Positions 1 through 10,547 of a DNA stretch of 54,970 nucleotides are shown here, piece by piece; position 1 is the stretch's first letter; the number at the start of each line of letters is the position of its first letter. Under the pieces are notes generated by a model. It was not told where the DNA came from and did not search any database. It saw only the letters and a list, made by a program, of their open reading frames with translations. Origin of the DNA: Methylobacterium goesingense (GTDB lineage: Bacteria; Pseudomonadota; Alphaproteobacteria; Rhizobiales; Beijerinckiaceae); assembly GCF_022179225.1 (NCBI RefSeq), contig NZ_BPQL01000004.1, forward strand, positions 1 through 54,970, read 5' to 3'. The translations under genes and the position numbers were made by a program.

Positions 1-2103
1 GTGCTGGCGCGCCAGCACGGTGGTGGGGGCGACGATCGCCACCTGCTTGCCGGCGAACACGGCGGCCGCGGCGGCGCGCAGGGCCACCTCGGTCTTGCCG
101 AAGCCGACATCGCCGCAGACGAGACGGTCCATCGGCCGACCCGAGGCGAGGTCGCCGATCACGCCGGCCACGGCGCTCGCCTGGTCGGCGGTGAGCGCGA
201 AGCCGAAGCCGGCGGCGAAGCGCTCCATCTCGCGCTCCCGCGGCACCAGCACCGGCGCCCGGATCGCCCGGCGCTTCTCGGCATCCGCCAGCATCACCCG
301 GGCGGCCCGGGCCATGCAGGCCTCCGCCTCCAGGCGGCGGCGTCCCCAAGATCCTTTCGCCCAGCTTCCGCCTTCGAGCTTGTCCAGGGTGACGGCCTCG
401 ACCTCCGAGCCGTAGCGCCAGATCCGGTCGGCCTGCGAGACCGGCACCATCAGGATGCCGTCGCCGGCAAAGCGCAGGCGCAGGGCGTCCTCGCTGCCGC
501 CGTCGCCGGTCCCGACCGGCTCCAGTCCCTCGAACACGCAGAGCCCGTTGTCGCGGTCGACCGCGACGTCACCGATGCGCAACTCGACCTCGCCGATGGG
601 CAGGATGGCGCTCGGGCCCCCGGCGGCCACGGTGGCGGCACGGGCGCCGAAGAGGTCGGCGGCGGCGATCACCGCCACGCCCCTGTCCGGCACCCGGAAT
701 CCCGCCTCGATCGGGGCCTCCAGGCTGAGGAGCGCGCCGGGCTTTGCCGAAACGGCGTCGGCCCAGGCCCGGATAGCCCGGACCTTGCGCCCCAGGGCGC
801 GCTCGGCAATGCGCGCGAGCCGGGCCAGCGGCTCGGCGGGCCCCGTGAGGAGGATGCGGTCGCCCGCCTTCAGGCGCTCGCGCAGGGTCTCGGCCAGCGC
901 CGTGTTCGGCCGGGCTTTCCGCACGAAGGCCGGCATGGTGAGGTCGTCGGCTCCGTCCGCATGGGCCCCGGCGACCCGGCGCTCCCCGAGTTGGGCCGCC
1001 CAATCCTCGGGGCTCAGATAGAGGCTGCCGTCGTCGGCTCCGCCGCGCCGGGACCGGGCCGCGGCCTCGCGTCCTTCCGCGATCTGCTCGAAGAAGGCCT
1101 GCGCCCGCTCCTCCGCCCCGTCCTCGACCACGAGGGCCGCGTCGGGCACCTGATCGAGCACGGTGTCGAGGGACGGGTAGTACCGGGCCAGACCGTGCTC
1201 CTGGCCCGTGAAGGGCGCGAGCCGGTTCTCCGAGCCCTCGGGCAGGAGGATCTCGGTGGCGGGGTCGACGACGAGCACGTCGGCATCGGCCAGCGAGCGC
1301 TGCGAGACCGGATCGTAGGAGCGGATCGCGGTGACGCGGCCCTCCTCGTACTCGATGCGGCAGGGGCGGTCGGCGGCGGCCGGGAAGACGTCCACGGTCC
1401 GGCCCCAGACCGCAACTTCGCCGGGCTCGTCGACCCGGTCGTCGAGGATGTAGCCGAGGCGCTGCAGGAAGGCGGAGACCGCCGTCGGATCGAGGGTGTC
1501 GCCGACCCGGACCTCCAGGCGCGCCGCGGCCCAGGTCGCGGCCGGGGGCACCCGCTGGATCAGGGCCGGGGCGGTGGTGAGGACGATGTCGGGCAGGGAC
1601 GCCGTGTCGGTGAGCCAGCGCAGCACGCCGGTGCGCGCGCCCATCACGCCCCGCGAGGGCGAGGCACGGTCGTAGGGCAGGCAGTCCCATTCCGGGTAGA
1701 TCGCGACGCTGCGCTCCGGCGACAGCGCCCGCAGGATCTTCGCGATGGCCTCCAGCCGGTGGCTCTCGCGGGCCATGTGGACCAGGGGCTTGCCGGTCCG
1801 GGTCAGGTCGAGGAGTGCGACCGCGAGGGCGCCGGTGGGCACGAGCGGCGCGACGGCTTCCGGGGCGGATGCCGGCGCCGTCTCGGGCGCCTGCGCCGAG
1901 GTCTTGCGGGAGGTCGGCTTCGACGCCGCCTCGGCGCGGGCTGCCTTGACCGGGGGAACCTCTGCGCCTGGTGCCTTCGCGCGCGGTACCCTGGCGCGCG
2001 GTGCCTTGACGGCCGTCTGGGCTTTCGCCTTTGCCGGCCCCTTCGCCGGCCCCTGGGCCGTCGGGGTCGGAGCGGGAGACGACGCGGTCCTGCGTTTTGC
2101 CAT
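1..2103 (-). CDS. mfd: Transcription-repair coupling factor Mfd, N-terminal 701 residues (C-terminus outside window)
   Basis: Mfd displaces RNA polymerase stalled at DNA damage and recruits UvrA. The reading frame starts at ATG 2103 and runs without a stop to the left edge. In order it shows an Ala/Pro/Lys-rich low-complexity N-terminal tail (about residues 1-85), the UvrB-homology region, a CarD-like RNA-polymerase-interacting domain (about 500-580) and the start of the translocase with Walker A GDVGFGKT at 665-672, followed by the APTTVLARQH helicase motif at the edge. The family is usually about 1150 residues, so roughly 450 are missing. No clear Shine-Dalgarno precedes the start, so the low-complexity tail makes the exact N-terminus uncertain. 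Identity is secure. Confidence 0.95.
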   Translation of the reverse strand, partial: MAKRRTASSPAPTPTAQGPAKGPAKAKAQTAVKAPRARVPRAKAPGAEVPPVKAARAEAASKPTSRKTSAQAPETAPASAPEAVAPLVPTGALAVALLDLTRTGKPLVHMARESHRLEAIAKILRALSPERSVAIYPEWDCLPYDRASPSRGVMGARTGVLRWLTDTASLPDIVLTTAPALIQRVPPAATWAAARLEVRVGDTLDPTAVSAFLQRLGYILDDRVDEPGEVAVWGRTVDVFPAAADRPCRIEYEEGRVTAIRSYDPVSQRSLADADVLVVDPATEILLPEGSENRLAPFTGQEHGLARYYPSLDTVLDQVPDAALVVEDGAEERAQAFFEQIAEGREAAARSRRGGADDGSLYLSPEDWAAQLGERRVAGAHADGADDLTMPAFVRKARPNTALAETLRERLKAGDRILLTGPAEPLARLARIAERALGRKVRAIRAWADAVSAKPGALLSLEAPIEAGFRVPDRGVAVIAAADLFGARAATVAAGGPSAILPIGEVELRIGDVAVDRDNGLCVFEGLEPVGTGDGGSEDALRLRFAGDGILMVPVSQADRIWRYGSEVEAVTLDKLEGGSWAKGSWGRRRLEAEACMARAARVMLADAEKRRAIRAPVLVPREREMERFAAGFGFALTADQASAVAGVIGDLASGRPMDRLVCGDVGFGKTEVALRAAAAAVFAGKQVAIVAPTTVLARQH

Positions 2104-2213
2104 CTGGGGTGTGCGCTGCCCGGCTTGGAGGAGAGGAACTGGGAAACGCGGCCGGTGCGTCCCGGGCTCCGCGCTTTCGCCGCCCGTCCCCAGTTTGTCG
2201 CAGCCCCTGTGGA

Positions 2214-3704
2214 TCACATCTCCGGGTCGGGCGCCGCCTCGAGGCGGCCCTGCGCGATGGCTGCCTGGAAGGCCGCGAAGTCGGCCTCGTTCTGGTCGCC
2301 GTAGGCGAAGGCCCAGGTGGCCAGGGCCTCGCGCAGGTCGCATTGCCGGTCGCGGCCGCAATAGCCCGCGATGGCCGCGGCATCCCCGGTGCGGGCATGC
2401 GCCCGGGCCAGCAGGGCACCGTAGGCCCAGGAGAAGTAGATTAGCGGCTGCCCCGTGAGGCCGGCCACGGGGATGTCGCCCTTCATATTCTTCATCTGGC
2501 GCACGTAGAACGGCCGGCCGTCGATGGTGGTCCAGCCGAGCAGCGGATCGCCCACCGCCTGGAGCAGGCGCTGGCCGTAGATCACCCGCTCGCCCTCGTG
2601 GTCGCCATAGGCGTCGGGCATGCCGGCGAGGTAGGGGGCGTGGGCCGGCGTCACCGCCTCCTTGACCTGGAGGAAGAGGACGTCCTGGTCCGAATTCCCG
2701 CACAGAAGCGCGACATAGGCCCGGGTGCCGACGCTGCCGACGCCGACGACCCGGTGGGCCACGTCGACCACGTGGTAGCGGCTCAGCATGAACCGGCGCT
2801 CGCGCGGCAGGGTCTCGGCATAGTGCTCGAGCCCGCCGATCACCGCCTCGCGGGTCTCGGCATCGACGCCGGTGAGGATCGGAGGCTGCTCCTTGAAGCG
2901 CCAGCCGCCGTCGGTCCGGCGCTCGCCGACCCGGGCGAGCAGGCTCTTGTTGTGCTTCTTGCGGGCCTTCTCCACCGCCTTGGCGATGACTGCTTCTGAA
3001 TGGGCGTCGATGGTGAGGCCGGCGAAATCGAGCCGGTCGGCCCGGGCCGCCTGATGCCAGACGTCGAGGGGCCCCTGCGGCGCCAGCTCCGTCATGGTGT
3101 GCTGGTAGCCCGCCACCGCCGCGAGGGTCGCCTCCCGGCGCTCGGCCTTGCCGACCCCGTCCGTACGGGCCGCCACCTCGATGCTGGCGACGAGCCGCTT
3201 CAGGTCCCATTCCCAGGGGCCGATGGTGACCTCGTCGAAATCGTTGAGGTCGAGGACGATGTCGCGCTGGGGCGTGCCGAACAGGCCGAAATTGGCGAGA
3301 TGCGCGTCGCCGTTCATCACGACCGCGATGCCGCTGCGTGGGGTATGCGCGAGGTCCCAGGCCATGACGTGGGCCGCGCCCCGCAGGAACGCGAAGGGCG
3401 AACTCGCCATGCGGGCGACCCGCAGGGGAATGAGGTGTTCCTGGCGCCCGGCATGGGCCGCCTCGATCAGGGAGACCGGGTCCGGCCGGTTGCCGGGCGG
3501 CGTCCAGGCCGCGTGAGAGGCGTGCGGTACGACCTCGCGCAGCGCCTTGCCGGCATGGCGTCGCTTGTCCCAGGGCTCGCCCGCCTCGCGCAGATTGATG
3601 CGGGGAATGTCGGCCAGCGGGGCGAGCAGGATGTCCTCGGCCTCCACCGCCGAAGCGTCTCTACCCTCGCTCGTGCGCGGGCTGACACCCTGCGGACATT
3701 CCAT
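2214..3704 (-). CDS. DUF2252 family protein
   Basis: 496 residues. This conserved family of unknown function resembles aminoglycoside phosphotransferase and protein-kinase-like folds. The family signature NGDAHLANFG is at 131-140, followed by the acidic LDLNDFDEVT at 151-160, corresponding to the catalytic and metal-binding loops of kinase-like enzymes. No signal peptide or membrane segment is seen, so it is probably cytoplasmic. It lies 110 bp upstream of mfd on the same strand. ATG 3704 is chosen; an overlapping frame upstream does not resemble the family. No substrate can be inferred from the sequence. Confidence 0.85.
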   Translation of the reverse strand: MECPQGVSPRTSEGRDASAVEAEDILLAPLADIPRINLREAGEPWDKRRHAGKALREVVPHASHAAWTPPGNRPDPVSLIEAAHAGRQEHLIPLRVARMASSPFAFLRGAAHVMAWDLAHTPRSGIAVVMNGDAHLANFGLFGTPQRDIVLDLNDFDEVTIGPWEWDLKRLVASIEVAARTDGVGKAERREATLAAVAGYQHTMTELAPQGPLDVWHQAARADRLDFAGLTIDAHSEAVIAKAVEKARKKHNKSLLARVGERRTDGGWRFKEQPPILTGVDAETREAVIGGLEHYAETLPRERRFMLSRYHVVDVAHRVVGVGSVGTRAYVALLCGNSDQDVLFLQVKEAVTPAHAPYLAGMPDAYGDHEGERVIYGQRLLQAVGDPLLGWTTIDGRPFYVRQMKNMKGDIPVAGLTGQPLIYFSWAYGALLARAHARTGDAAAIAGYCGRDRQCDLREALATWAFAYGDQNEADFAAFQAAIAQGRLEAAPDPEM

Positions 3705-3885
3705 GGCCGGTTCCTCGCTCGCGGATCAGTGATGGACAAACCTTGGCCATTTCCGTTCGTTCCCGGGGCGTTACGTCCCAGCGCGGCGTTTCATCCGACC
3801 CGCGTGGATCGATGACCAGGATGTGAAAGGATCGTCGGCTTTCCGGGATCTCGCGGGCCACGCAGTCGAACATCGCCGCGTGCAT
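3661..3885 (-). CDS. Possible small hypothetical protein
   Basis: A 74-residue frame that would overlap the DUF2252 start by 44 bp. No family is recognised. Composition is mixed and soluble, with a few plausible hydrophobic stretches (FHILVID), but there is no good Shine-Dalgarno. It may be a chance open frame in high-GC DNA. It is listed only because the 570-bp interval has no other protein-coding candidate. Confidence 0.2.
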   Translation of the reverse strand: MHAAMFDCVAREIPESRRSFHILVIDPRGSDETPRWDVTPRERTEMAKVCPSLIRERGTGHGMSAGCQPAHERG

Positions 3886-3924
3886 CACCTGTCGGAAGGC
3901 GGAGCAGGGCAACGAATCCGAGCA

Positions 3925-4001
3925 TGGAGGCCGGGGTCCGGATTTGAACCGGACGTGCAGATCCTTGCGGGGATCTTGGCTCAACCCTCACCCACCTGGC
4001 C
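3925..4001 (-). tRNA. tRNA-Cys(GCA)-like element with aberrant arms
   Basis: Read on the minus strand, 77 nt begin GGCCAGG and end CCCGGCC-T-CCA: a 7-bp acceptor with one A-C mismatch, discriminator T and an encoded CCA. The T arm is TCCGG-TTCAAAT-CCGGA. GCA lies in the anticodon loop, and T73 plus GCA are the main cysteine identity elements. It departs from a normal tRNA: the anticodon stem closes either as 6 bp with a 6-nt loop or 5 bp with an 8-nt loop, there is no T33, the D stem has only 3 bp, and the T stem can extend to 6 bp. It could be a decayed tRNA-Cys or a non-canonical isoacceptor. The tRNA-like fold is visible; function is not shown. Confidence 0.45.
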
Positions 4002-5909
<1,908 letters not shown>

Positions 5910-5989
5910 GACCGCTGCCCCCGGGGCGGTCCGCTCCGGCGGAGGCCGCCCCGGCGCCACGTCCCGTCCCCGAGCGAGGCATCTCTCCC

Positions 5990-6982
5990 GTGAGCGCAGC
6001 AGACCCGACCCTGCCCCTCGTCGTCCTCACCAATCCGATCCACGCGGAGGCGATGGCCCTCCTGGCGCCGCACGCGCGGGTCGTCACTGCGGGGGACACG
6101 AGCCCCGACACCCTGCGGGCGCTCGCCAGCGAGGCGGCGGGGCTGATCGTGCGGGCGCAGCTGCCCGACGACATCCTCGACCACGCCCCGTACCTGCGCG
6201 GCATCGTCCGCCACGGGGTCGGGCTCGATTTCGTGCCCCTGGAGGCGGCCACCGCGCGCGGCATCCCGGTGGCCAACCTGCCGGGCAGCAACACCGGCGC
6301 GGTGGCCGAATACGTCTTCGCGGCCCTGTTCCACCTGCGCCGCCGCCTCGGGCACCTCGACGGGACCCTACGGGGGGCCGGCTGGCTCGCGGCCAAGACT
6401 TTTGCCAGCGATCTCGGCGAGATCGGCGGCACCACGATCGGTATCCTCGGCACCGGGGAGATCGGGCGCCGCGTCGCGCGGATGGCGCGGGACGGCTTCG
6501 GCATGCGGGTGCTCGGTCATTCCCGCAGCGCCCGCCACCGGAGACAGGCGTCCGACGACGGCCTGTTCGAGGCCGTGGACCGCGAAACGCTGTTTGCAGA
6601 GAGCGACGCGGTGGTGGTGGCCTGCCCGCTGACGCCGGAGACGCGGGGCCTCGTCGATGCCGGCCTCATCGGCCGGATGCGGCCGGACGCGGTGCTGATC
6701 AACGTGGCGCGCGGGCCCATCGTACAAGCCGAGGCGCTGGCCGCCGCCCTGCGCGCGGGGGCGATCGGGGGCGCGGCGCTCGACGTGTTCGAGGTCCAGC
6801 CGCTGCCCGACGACCACCCCTACCGTGCCTGTCCGAACCTGCTGCTGACCCCGCACGTGGCCGGTACCAGCACCGACAGCCTGCGGGCGATGGGCCTGGG
6901 CGCCGCCGAGGCGATGATCCGCATCCTGGCCGGCGAACGCCCGCACAACCTCGTCAACCTGGCCGCCCTGGCGCATCGCTGA
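5990..6982 (+). CDS. D-isomer-specific 2-hydroxyacid dehydrogenase (NAD-dependent)
   Basis: 330 residues from a GTG start at 5990, just after the end of pgm. Family members reduce 2-oxoacids or oxidise D-2-hydroxyacids with NAD(P)H. The Rossmann motif GILGTGEIG is at 151-159, the substrate-binding Arg at 241 (NVARGPIV) and the catalytic His at 289 (LTPHV). The glutamate that normally partners this His (in xEP) appears as Gln270 (FEVQPLP), as in formate dehydrogenase. It precedes a DapA-family lyase by 36 bp, suggesting shared catabolism of a sugar acid or hydroxyacid. The substrate is unknown. Confidence 0.88.
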   Translation: MSAADPTLPLVVLTNPIHAEAMALLAPHARVVTAGDTSPDTLRALASEAAGLIVRAQLPDDILDHAPYLRGIVRHGVGLDFVPLEAATARGIPVANLPGSNTGAVAEYVFAALFHLRRRLGHLDGTLRGAGWLAAKTFASDLGEIGGTTIGILGTGEIGRRVARMARDGFGMRVLGHSRSARHRRQASDDGLFEAVDRETLFAESDAVVVACPLTPETRGLVDAGLIGRMRPDAVLINVARGPIVQAEALAAALRAGAIGGAALDVFEVQPLPDDHPYRACPNLLLTPHVAGTSTDSLRAMGLGAAEAMIRILAGERPHNLVNLAALAHR

Positions 6983-7018
6983 GCGCGCCGGCTCAACGAA
7001 GATCCCGAGGAGGACACC

Positions 7019-7954
7019 ATGGCTCTCACCAGCGCGATCAAGGGCGTGATCCCCATCGCCCCGACGCCCTTCCATCCCGACGGCCGGGTCGACGAGATCT
7101 CCCTCGACCGGATGTCGGACTTCTTCTCCGGTGCCGGCATCGACGGCCTCACCATCCTGGGTCAGCTCGGCGAGGCGCCCAAGCTCGATCACGCCGAGGC
7201 GGTCGCCATCGCCCGGCGGGTCGTCGGGCGCATGAGCGTGCCGGTTCTCGTCGGCGTCTCGGCCCCGGGCTTCGCCGCCATGCGCGCCCTCGCCCGCGAG
7301 GTGATGGACCTGGGAGCGGCCGGCGTCATGATCGGGCCGCCCAACACCTTGCGCACGGACGACCAGGTGGTGGCCTATTACCGGAACGCCGCCGAGGCGA
7401 TCGGCCCCGACGTGCCCTTCGTGATCCAGGACTATCCCCTGACCTTCTCGGTGGTGATGACCCCCGCCGTGATCCGCCGGATCGTCACGGAGAACCCGTC
7501 CTGCGTCATGCTCAAGCACGAGGATTGGCCGGGGCTGGACAAGATCACGACCCTGCGCGGCTTCGAAGCCGACGGCTCGATGCGCCACATCGCGATCCTC
7601 ACGGGCAATGGCGGGCTGTTCCTCGACTTCGAAATGGAGCGGGGTGCCGACGGCGCCAACACCGGCTACGCCTTTCCGGAGATGCTGGTGGACGTGGTGC
7701 GCCTGTCGAGGGCGGGCGAGCGCGACGCGGCCCACGACCTCTTCGATGCGCACCTGCCTTATCTCCGCTACGAGCAGCAGCAGGGGCCCCTCGGGCTGGC
7801 GGTGCGCAAGTACGTCTTCCAGAAGCGCGGGATCTTCGCCTCGGACGCCCAGCGCAAGCCGGCTGCGAACCTGTCGGCGCAAGGCAAGGCGGAGGTCGAC
7901 TACCTCCTGTCGCGCATCGCCCGCGTCGATCCCCGCGCCCGGGTCGCGCCCTAA
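7019..7954 (+). CDS. DapA-family (dihydrodipicolinate synthase/N-acetylneuraminate lyase-like) aldolase
   Basis: 311 residues with a perfect Shine-Dalgarno (GAGGAGG) before ATG 7019. The class I aldolase barrel carries the Schiff-base lysine K166 (VMLKHED) and the partner tyrosine Y139 (QDYP). The usual GTTGE/GSTGE carboxylate loop is altered to GQLGE at 48-52, arguing against lysine biosynthesis and for a catabolic lyase or dehydratase of the KDG type. It sits between a 2-hydroxyacid dehydrogenase and an FAH-type hydratase, so a role in breaking down a 2-keto-3-deoxy acid is plausible but inferred. Confidence 0.88.
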   Translation: MALTSAIKGVIPIAPTPFHPDGRVDEISLDRMSDFFSGAGIDGLTILGQLGEAPKLDHAEAVAIARRVVGRMSVPVLVGVSAPGFAAMRALAREVMDLGAAGVMIGPPNTLRTDDQVVAYYRNAAEAIGPDVPFVIQDYPLTFSVVMTPAVIRRIVTENPSCVMLKHEDWPGLDKITTLRGFEADGSMRHIAILTGNGGLFLDFEMERGADGANTGYAFPEMLVDVVRLSRAGERDAAHDLFDAHLPYLRYEQQQGPLGLAVRKYVFQKRGIFASDAQRKPAANLSAQGKAEVDYLLSRIARVDPRARVAP

Positions 7955-8047
7955 GGCCGCCGAGATCCGATCGATATCAGCCCCGCCTCGCCCGAGAAGC
8001 CCCGCCTCGTCCGAGAGGCTCCGTTACGCCCGCGAAAAGGTCCCTTC

Positions 8048-8824
8048 ATGTCCGACGCCTTCGATCCCCAGCCGGCCGCCGACTTCCTGCTGGCGGCCTA
8101 TCGCGCGGGGCGGCAACACGCCGAACTGCCCGAGGCGATCCGCCCGGGCACGATGACGGAGGGCTACGACATCCAGGACCGGCTCTTCGAGGCCCTGGGC
8201 GAGACTTGCGCGGGCTGGAAGCTCGCCATCGGCAGCGCCAAGGGCAAGCGCACATCCGGGGTCGGCCGCTCCATCGCGGGCCGCGTGCTGCGGGGCCAGC
8301 TCCACGAGCCCGGCGTGGCGCTCCGGATGCCCCATGCGGGGCCGGTGACGATCGAGTTCGAGGTCGCCTACGTCATCGCCCGGGACATCGATCCGGGCGC
8401 CCCTGCCGTCGAGGCCGCGCACGTCGTGGCAGAGACCCGCGTGGCGTTCGAGCTCGTGCTGTCGCGCTTCTTCGACCGCCGCGCGGTCGGTTGGCCGAGC
8501 TTCGCCGCCGACAATTCCGCCTTCCAGGCCCTGGTGATCGGACCCGCCCTCGACCCGGCCGACCTGCCGGGCCTCGCCCGCAGCCTCGTGGTGACGGTCG
8601 ACGGCACGGAGCGGGCCCGCGCGGTGACGGGGGAGGACCTGACCGACCCGCTGGCGGCGCTGGCCGACCTCATGGCGGTCGCCCGCGAGCGCGGCATGAC
8701 GATCCCCGCCGGCAGCCTGGTTTCCACCGGAACGCTCTCGGTGCCGTTCGACCTGACCGGGCCGGGCACCGTCACGGCGTCGTTTCTGGGGCGCACGCTC
8801 GCGTTCACGCTGCTGCCGGTCTGA
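8048..8824 (+). CDS. 2-keto-4-pentenoate hydratase / fumarylacetoacetase-family protein
   Basis: 258 residues, the length of MhpD/XylJ-type hydratases, which add water to 2-hydroxypenta-2,4-dienoates or decarboxylate related 2-oxoacids with Mg2+. Family features include GWKLAIGSAKG in the N-terminal lid and the acidic metal-binding stretch EFEVAYVIARDI. It is the last gene of the plus-strand run from 5990. A GC-rich inverted repeat follows before the convergent ABC genes. The 93-bp gap to the lyase suggests a looser link. The physiological substrate is not evident. Confidence 0.82.
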   Translation: MSDAFDPQPAADFLLAAYRAGRQHAELPEAIRPGTMTEGYDIQDRLFEALGETCAGWKLAIGSAKGKRTSGVGRSIAGRVLRGQLHEPGVALRMPHAGPVTIEFEVAYVIARDIDPGAPAVEAAHVVAETRVAFELVLSRFFDRRAVGWPSFAADNSAFQALVIGPALDPADLPGLARSLVVTVDGTERARAVTGEDLTDPLAALADLMAVARERGMTIPAGSLVSTGTLSVPFDLTGPGTVTASFLGRTLAFTLLPV

Positions 8825-8883
8825 CCGGGAGCGCCGGAGGTCGGGGTGGTGGAAGAGGGCGGAAACCCGACCCACGCCGCTGC

Positions 8884-8906
8884 CCCCTCCCCGGAAGGGG
8901 GAGGGG
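8884..8906. terminator. GC-rich inverted repeat between convergent genes
   Basis: A 9-bp stem (CCCCTCCCC / GGGGAGGGG) with a 5-nt loop lies in the 100-bp space between the plus-strand hydratase and the minus-strand ABC ATPase gene. The position suits a bidirectional transcription end. The T-run is weak (TTTTTC on the minus strand, just upstream of the stem), so this is tentative. Confidence 0.4.
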
Positions 8907-8924
8907 ACGCGACGCCTTGAAAAA

Positions 8925-9719
8925 TCAGTCCACCGCCGCGCCGTGCAGCTCGGCGCTGGTGAAGCGCTGCTGCTCGGCCATGACGAGGCCGGCGAGTTCG
9001 CGCTTGAGGGCGTTGAACTCGCCCGACGCCGTGTCGCGCGGGCGCGGGATCTCCACGGTGAGGTCGCGCTTGATGCGGCCGGGACGGTAGGTCATCACCA
9101 GGATGCGGTCGGCCAGGTAGATCGCCTCCTCGATGGAGTGGGTGACGAAGATCACCGTCTTGCGATACTCGGCCCAGATCCGCAGCAACTCGTCCTGCAG
9201 GGTGCGCCGGGTCAGGGCGTCCAGCGCCCCGAAGGGCTCGTCCATCAGCATCACCGGCGGGTCGAGGGCCAGGATGCGCGCGATGGCCACGCGCTGGCGC
9301 ATGCCGCCGGAGAGGTCCTTCGGATAGCGCTTGCGGAAATCCGACAGGCCCAGCGTCGCCACGATGCGGTCCACCGTCACGGTGGCGTCGGCCCGCGGCA
9401 CGCCCCGGATGTCGAGGCCGAAGCGGACGTTGTCCTCCACGTTCATCCAGGGGAACAGCGCGTATTCCTGGAAGACCATGCCCCGGTCCGGCCCCGGCTC
9501 GGTCACCGGGCGCCCGCCCATGGTGATCCGTCCGGCACTGAGGGGGGTGAAGCCCGCGATGGCGTTGAGCAGGGTGGACTTGCCGCAGCCGGACGGTCCG
9601 AGCAGGCAGAGGAACTGCCCCTCCGGCACCGTCGCGGTGATGCCGTCGAGGGCCGGCACGGCGCCGGCGCCCGTCCCGAACACCTTGCTGGCCTGGGCGA
9701 TCTCGATTTGCGCCGACAT
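8925..9719 (-). CDS. ABC transporter ATP-binding protein (nitrate/sulfonate/taurine type)
   Basis: 264 residues from ATG 9719; a TTG at 9746 would add nine residues but is less likely. It is the cytoplasmic ATPase of a SsuB/TauB-type importer, with Walker A GPSGCGKST, ABC signature LSGGM and Walker B MLMDEP followed by the GALD loop. It is the third gene of a minus-strand operon (binding protein, permease, ATPase), 16 bp after the permease stop. The family takes up taurine, sulfonates, nitrate, pyrimidine precursors or aromatics; nothing in the ATPase discriminates. Confidence 0.92.
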   Translation of the reverse strand: MSAQIEIAQASKVFGTGAGAVPALDGITATVPEGQFLCLLGPSGCGKSTLLNAIAGFTPLSAGRITMGGRPVTEPGPDRGMVFQEYALFPWMNVEDNVRFGLDIRGVPRADATVTVDRIVATLGLSDFRKRYPKDLSGGMRQRVAIARILALDPPVMLMDEPFGALDALTRRTLQDELLRIWAEYRKTVIFVTHSIEEAIYLADRILVMTYRPGRIKRDLTVEIPRPRDTASGEFNALKRELAGLVMAEQQRFTSAELHGAAVD

Positions 9720-9735
9720 GATCAGGCGTCCCGGT

Positions 9736-10539
9736 TCAGCGTTCAAGGCCGCGATGCCAGCGCAGTAGGTGGTCGTTGAGGCGCGACATCGCCCCGTCGA
9801 TGATGAGGCCGAGGATGCCGATGGTGAGCATGCCGCCGATGATCTTGTCGGACCACATGTACTCGCGGGCCTCCAGGATGCGGTAGCCGAGCCCGTCCGA
9901 GACCGCGATCATCTCGGCGACGATGACCACGATGAAGGCGGTGCCGATGCCGATCCGCATGCCCGCGAGCACGAAGGGGCTCGCCGCCGGCAGGATCACC
10001 CGCCGGAACATCGTCCAGGACCCGGCCCCGAGGTTGCGGGCCGCCCGGATGTAGATCGAGTCCACCTGCCGCACCCCCGCGATGGTGTTGACCAGGACGG
10101 GGAAGAAGGTGCCGAGCGCGATCAGGAACAGGGCGGGCGGGTTGCCCAGCCCGAACCAGACGATGGCCAGCGGGATGTAGGCGATGGGCGGGATCGGCCG
10201 CAGGATCTGCAGCAGGGGGTTGAACAGCGCGTAGAGCCGGTCGCTGGTGCCGAGCAGGAGGCCGACCGGCACGGCGAGTCCGGCGCCGACGCAGAAGCCC
10301 ATGAGCACGCGACCGAGGCTCGCGATCGCGTCGTGCGGCATCTCGCCGGAGAACATCCAGTGCCAGTAGCTCTCGGTGGCCGGGTCGTAGGGTAGGCCGG
10401 GCAGGAGGCCCGAATACCACTTCACCGCCACCGCGCTCGGCGGCGGCAGCACGATGGGGGAGAACACCCCCACCCGGCTGAGGATCTCCCACAGGATCAG
10501 GAGCGCGATGGGGACGATGGCGCCGCGGAACCGGTTCAT
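9736..10539 (-). CDS. ABC transporter permease (SsuC/TauC family)
   Basis: 267 residues from ATG 10539, overlapping the end of the binding-protein gene by 3 bp. About six hydrophobic segments and the cytoplasmic EAA loop (around RNLGAGSWTMFRRVILP, with the conserved G) mark a binding-protein-dependent inner-membrane permease. The first segment starts near residue 6. An in-frame upstream start at 10602 would lie inside the binding-protein gene and is rejected. Its partners are the genes at 10548-11540 and 8925-9719. Confidence 0.92.
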   Translation of the reverse strand: MNRFRGAIVPIALLILWEILSRVGVFSPIVLPPPSAVAVKWYSGLLPGLPYDPATESYWHWMFSGEMPHDAIASLGRVLMGFCVGAGLAVPVGLLLGTSDRLYALFNPLLQILRPIPPIAYIPLAIVWFGLGNPPALFLIALGTFFPVLVNTIAGVRQVDSIYIRAARNLGAGSWTMFRRVILPAASPFVLAGMRIGIGTAFIVVIVAEMIAVSDGLGYRILEAREYMWSDKIIGGMLTIGILGLIIDGAMSRLNDHLLRWHRGLER

Positions 10540-10547
10540 CGTGCCGC

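Noticed and set aside
1..2304. A 767-codon plus-strand open frame across the mfd region
   Set aside because: It is the antisense shadow of mfd: its protein is low-complexity Arg/Gly/Ala/His-rich with no family resemblance, while the minus frame reads a clean Mfd.
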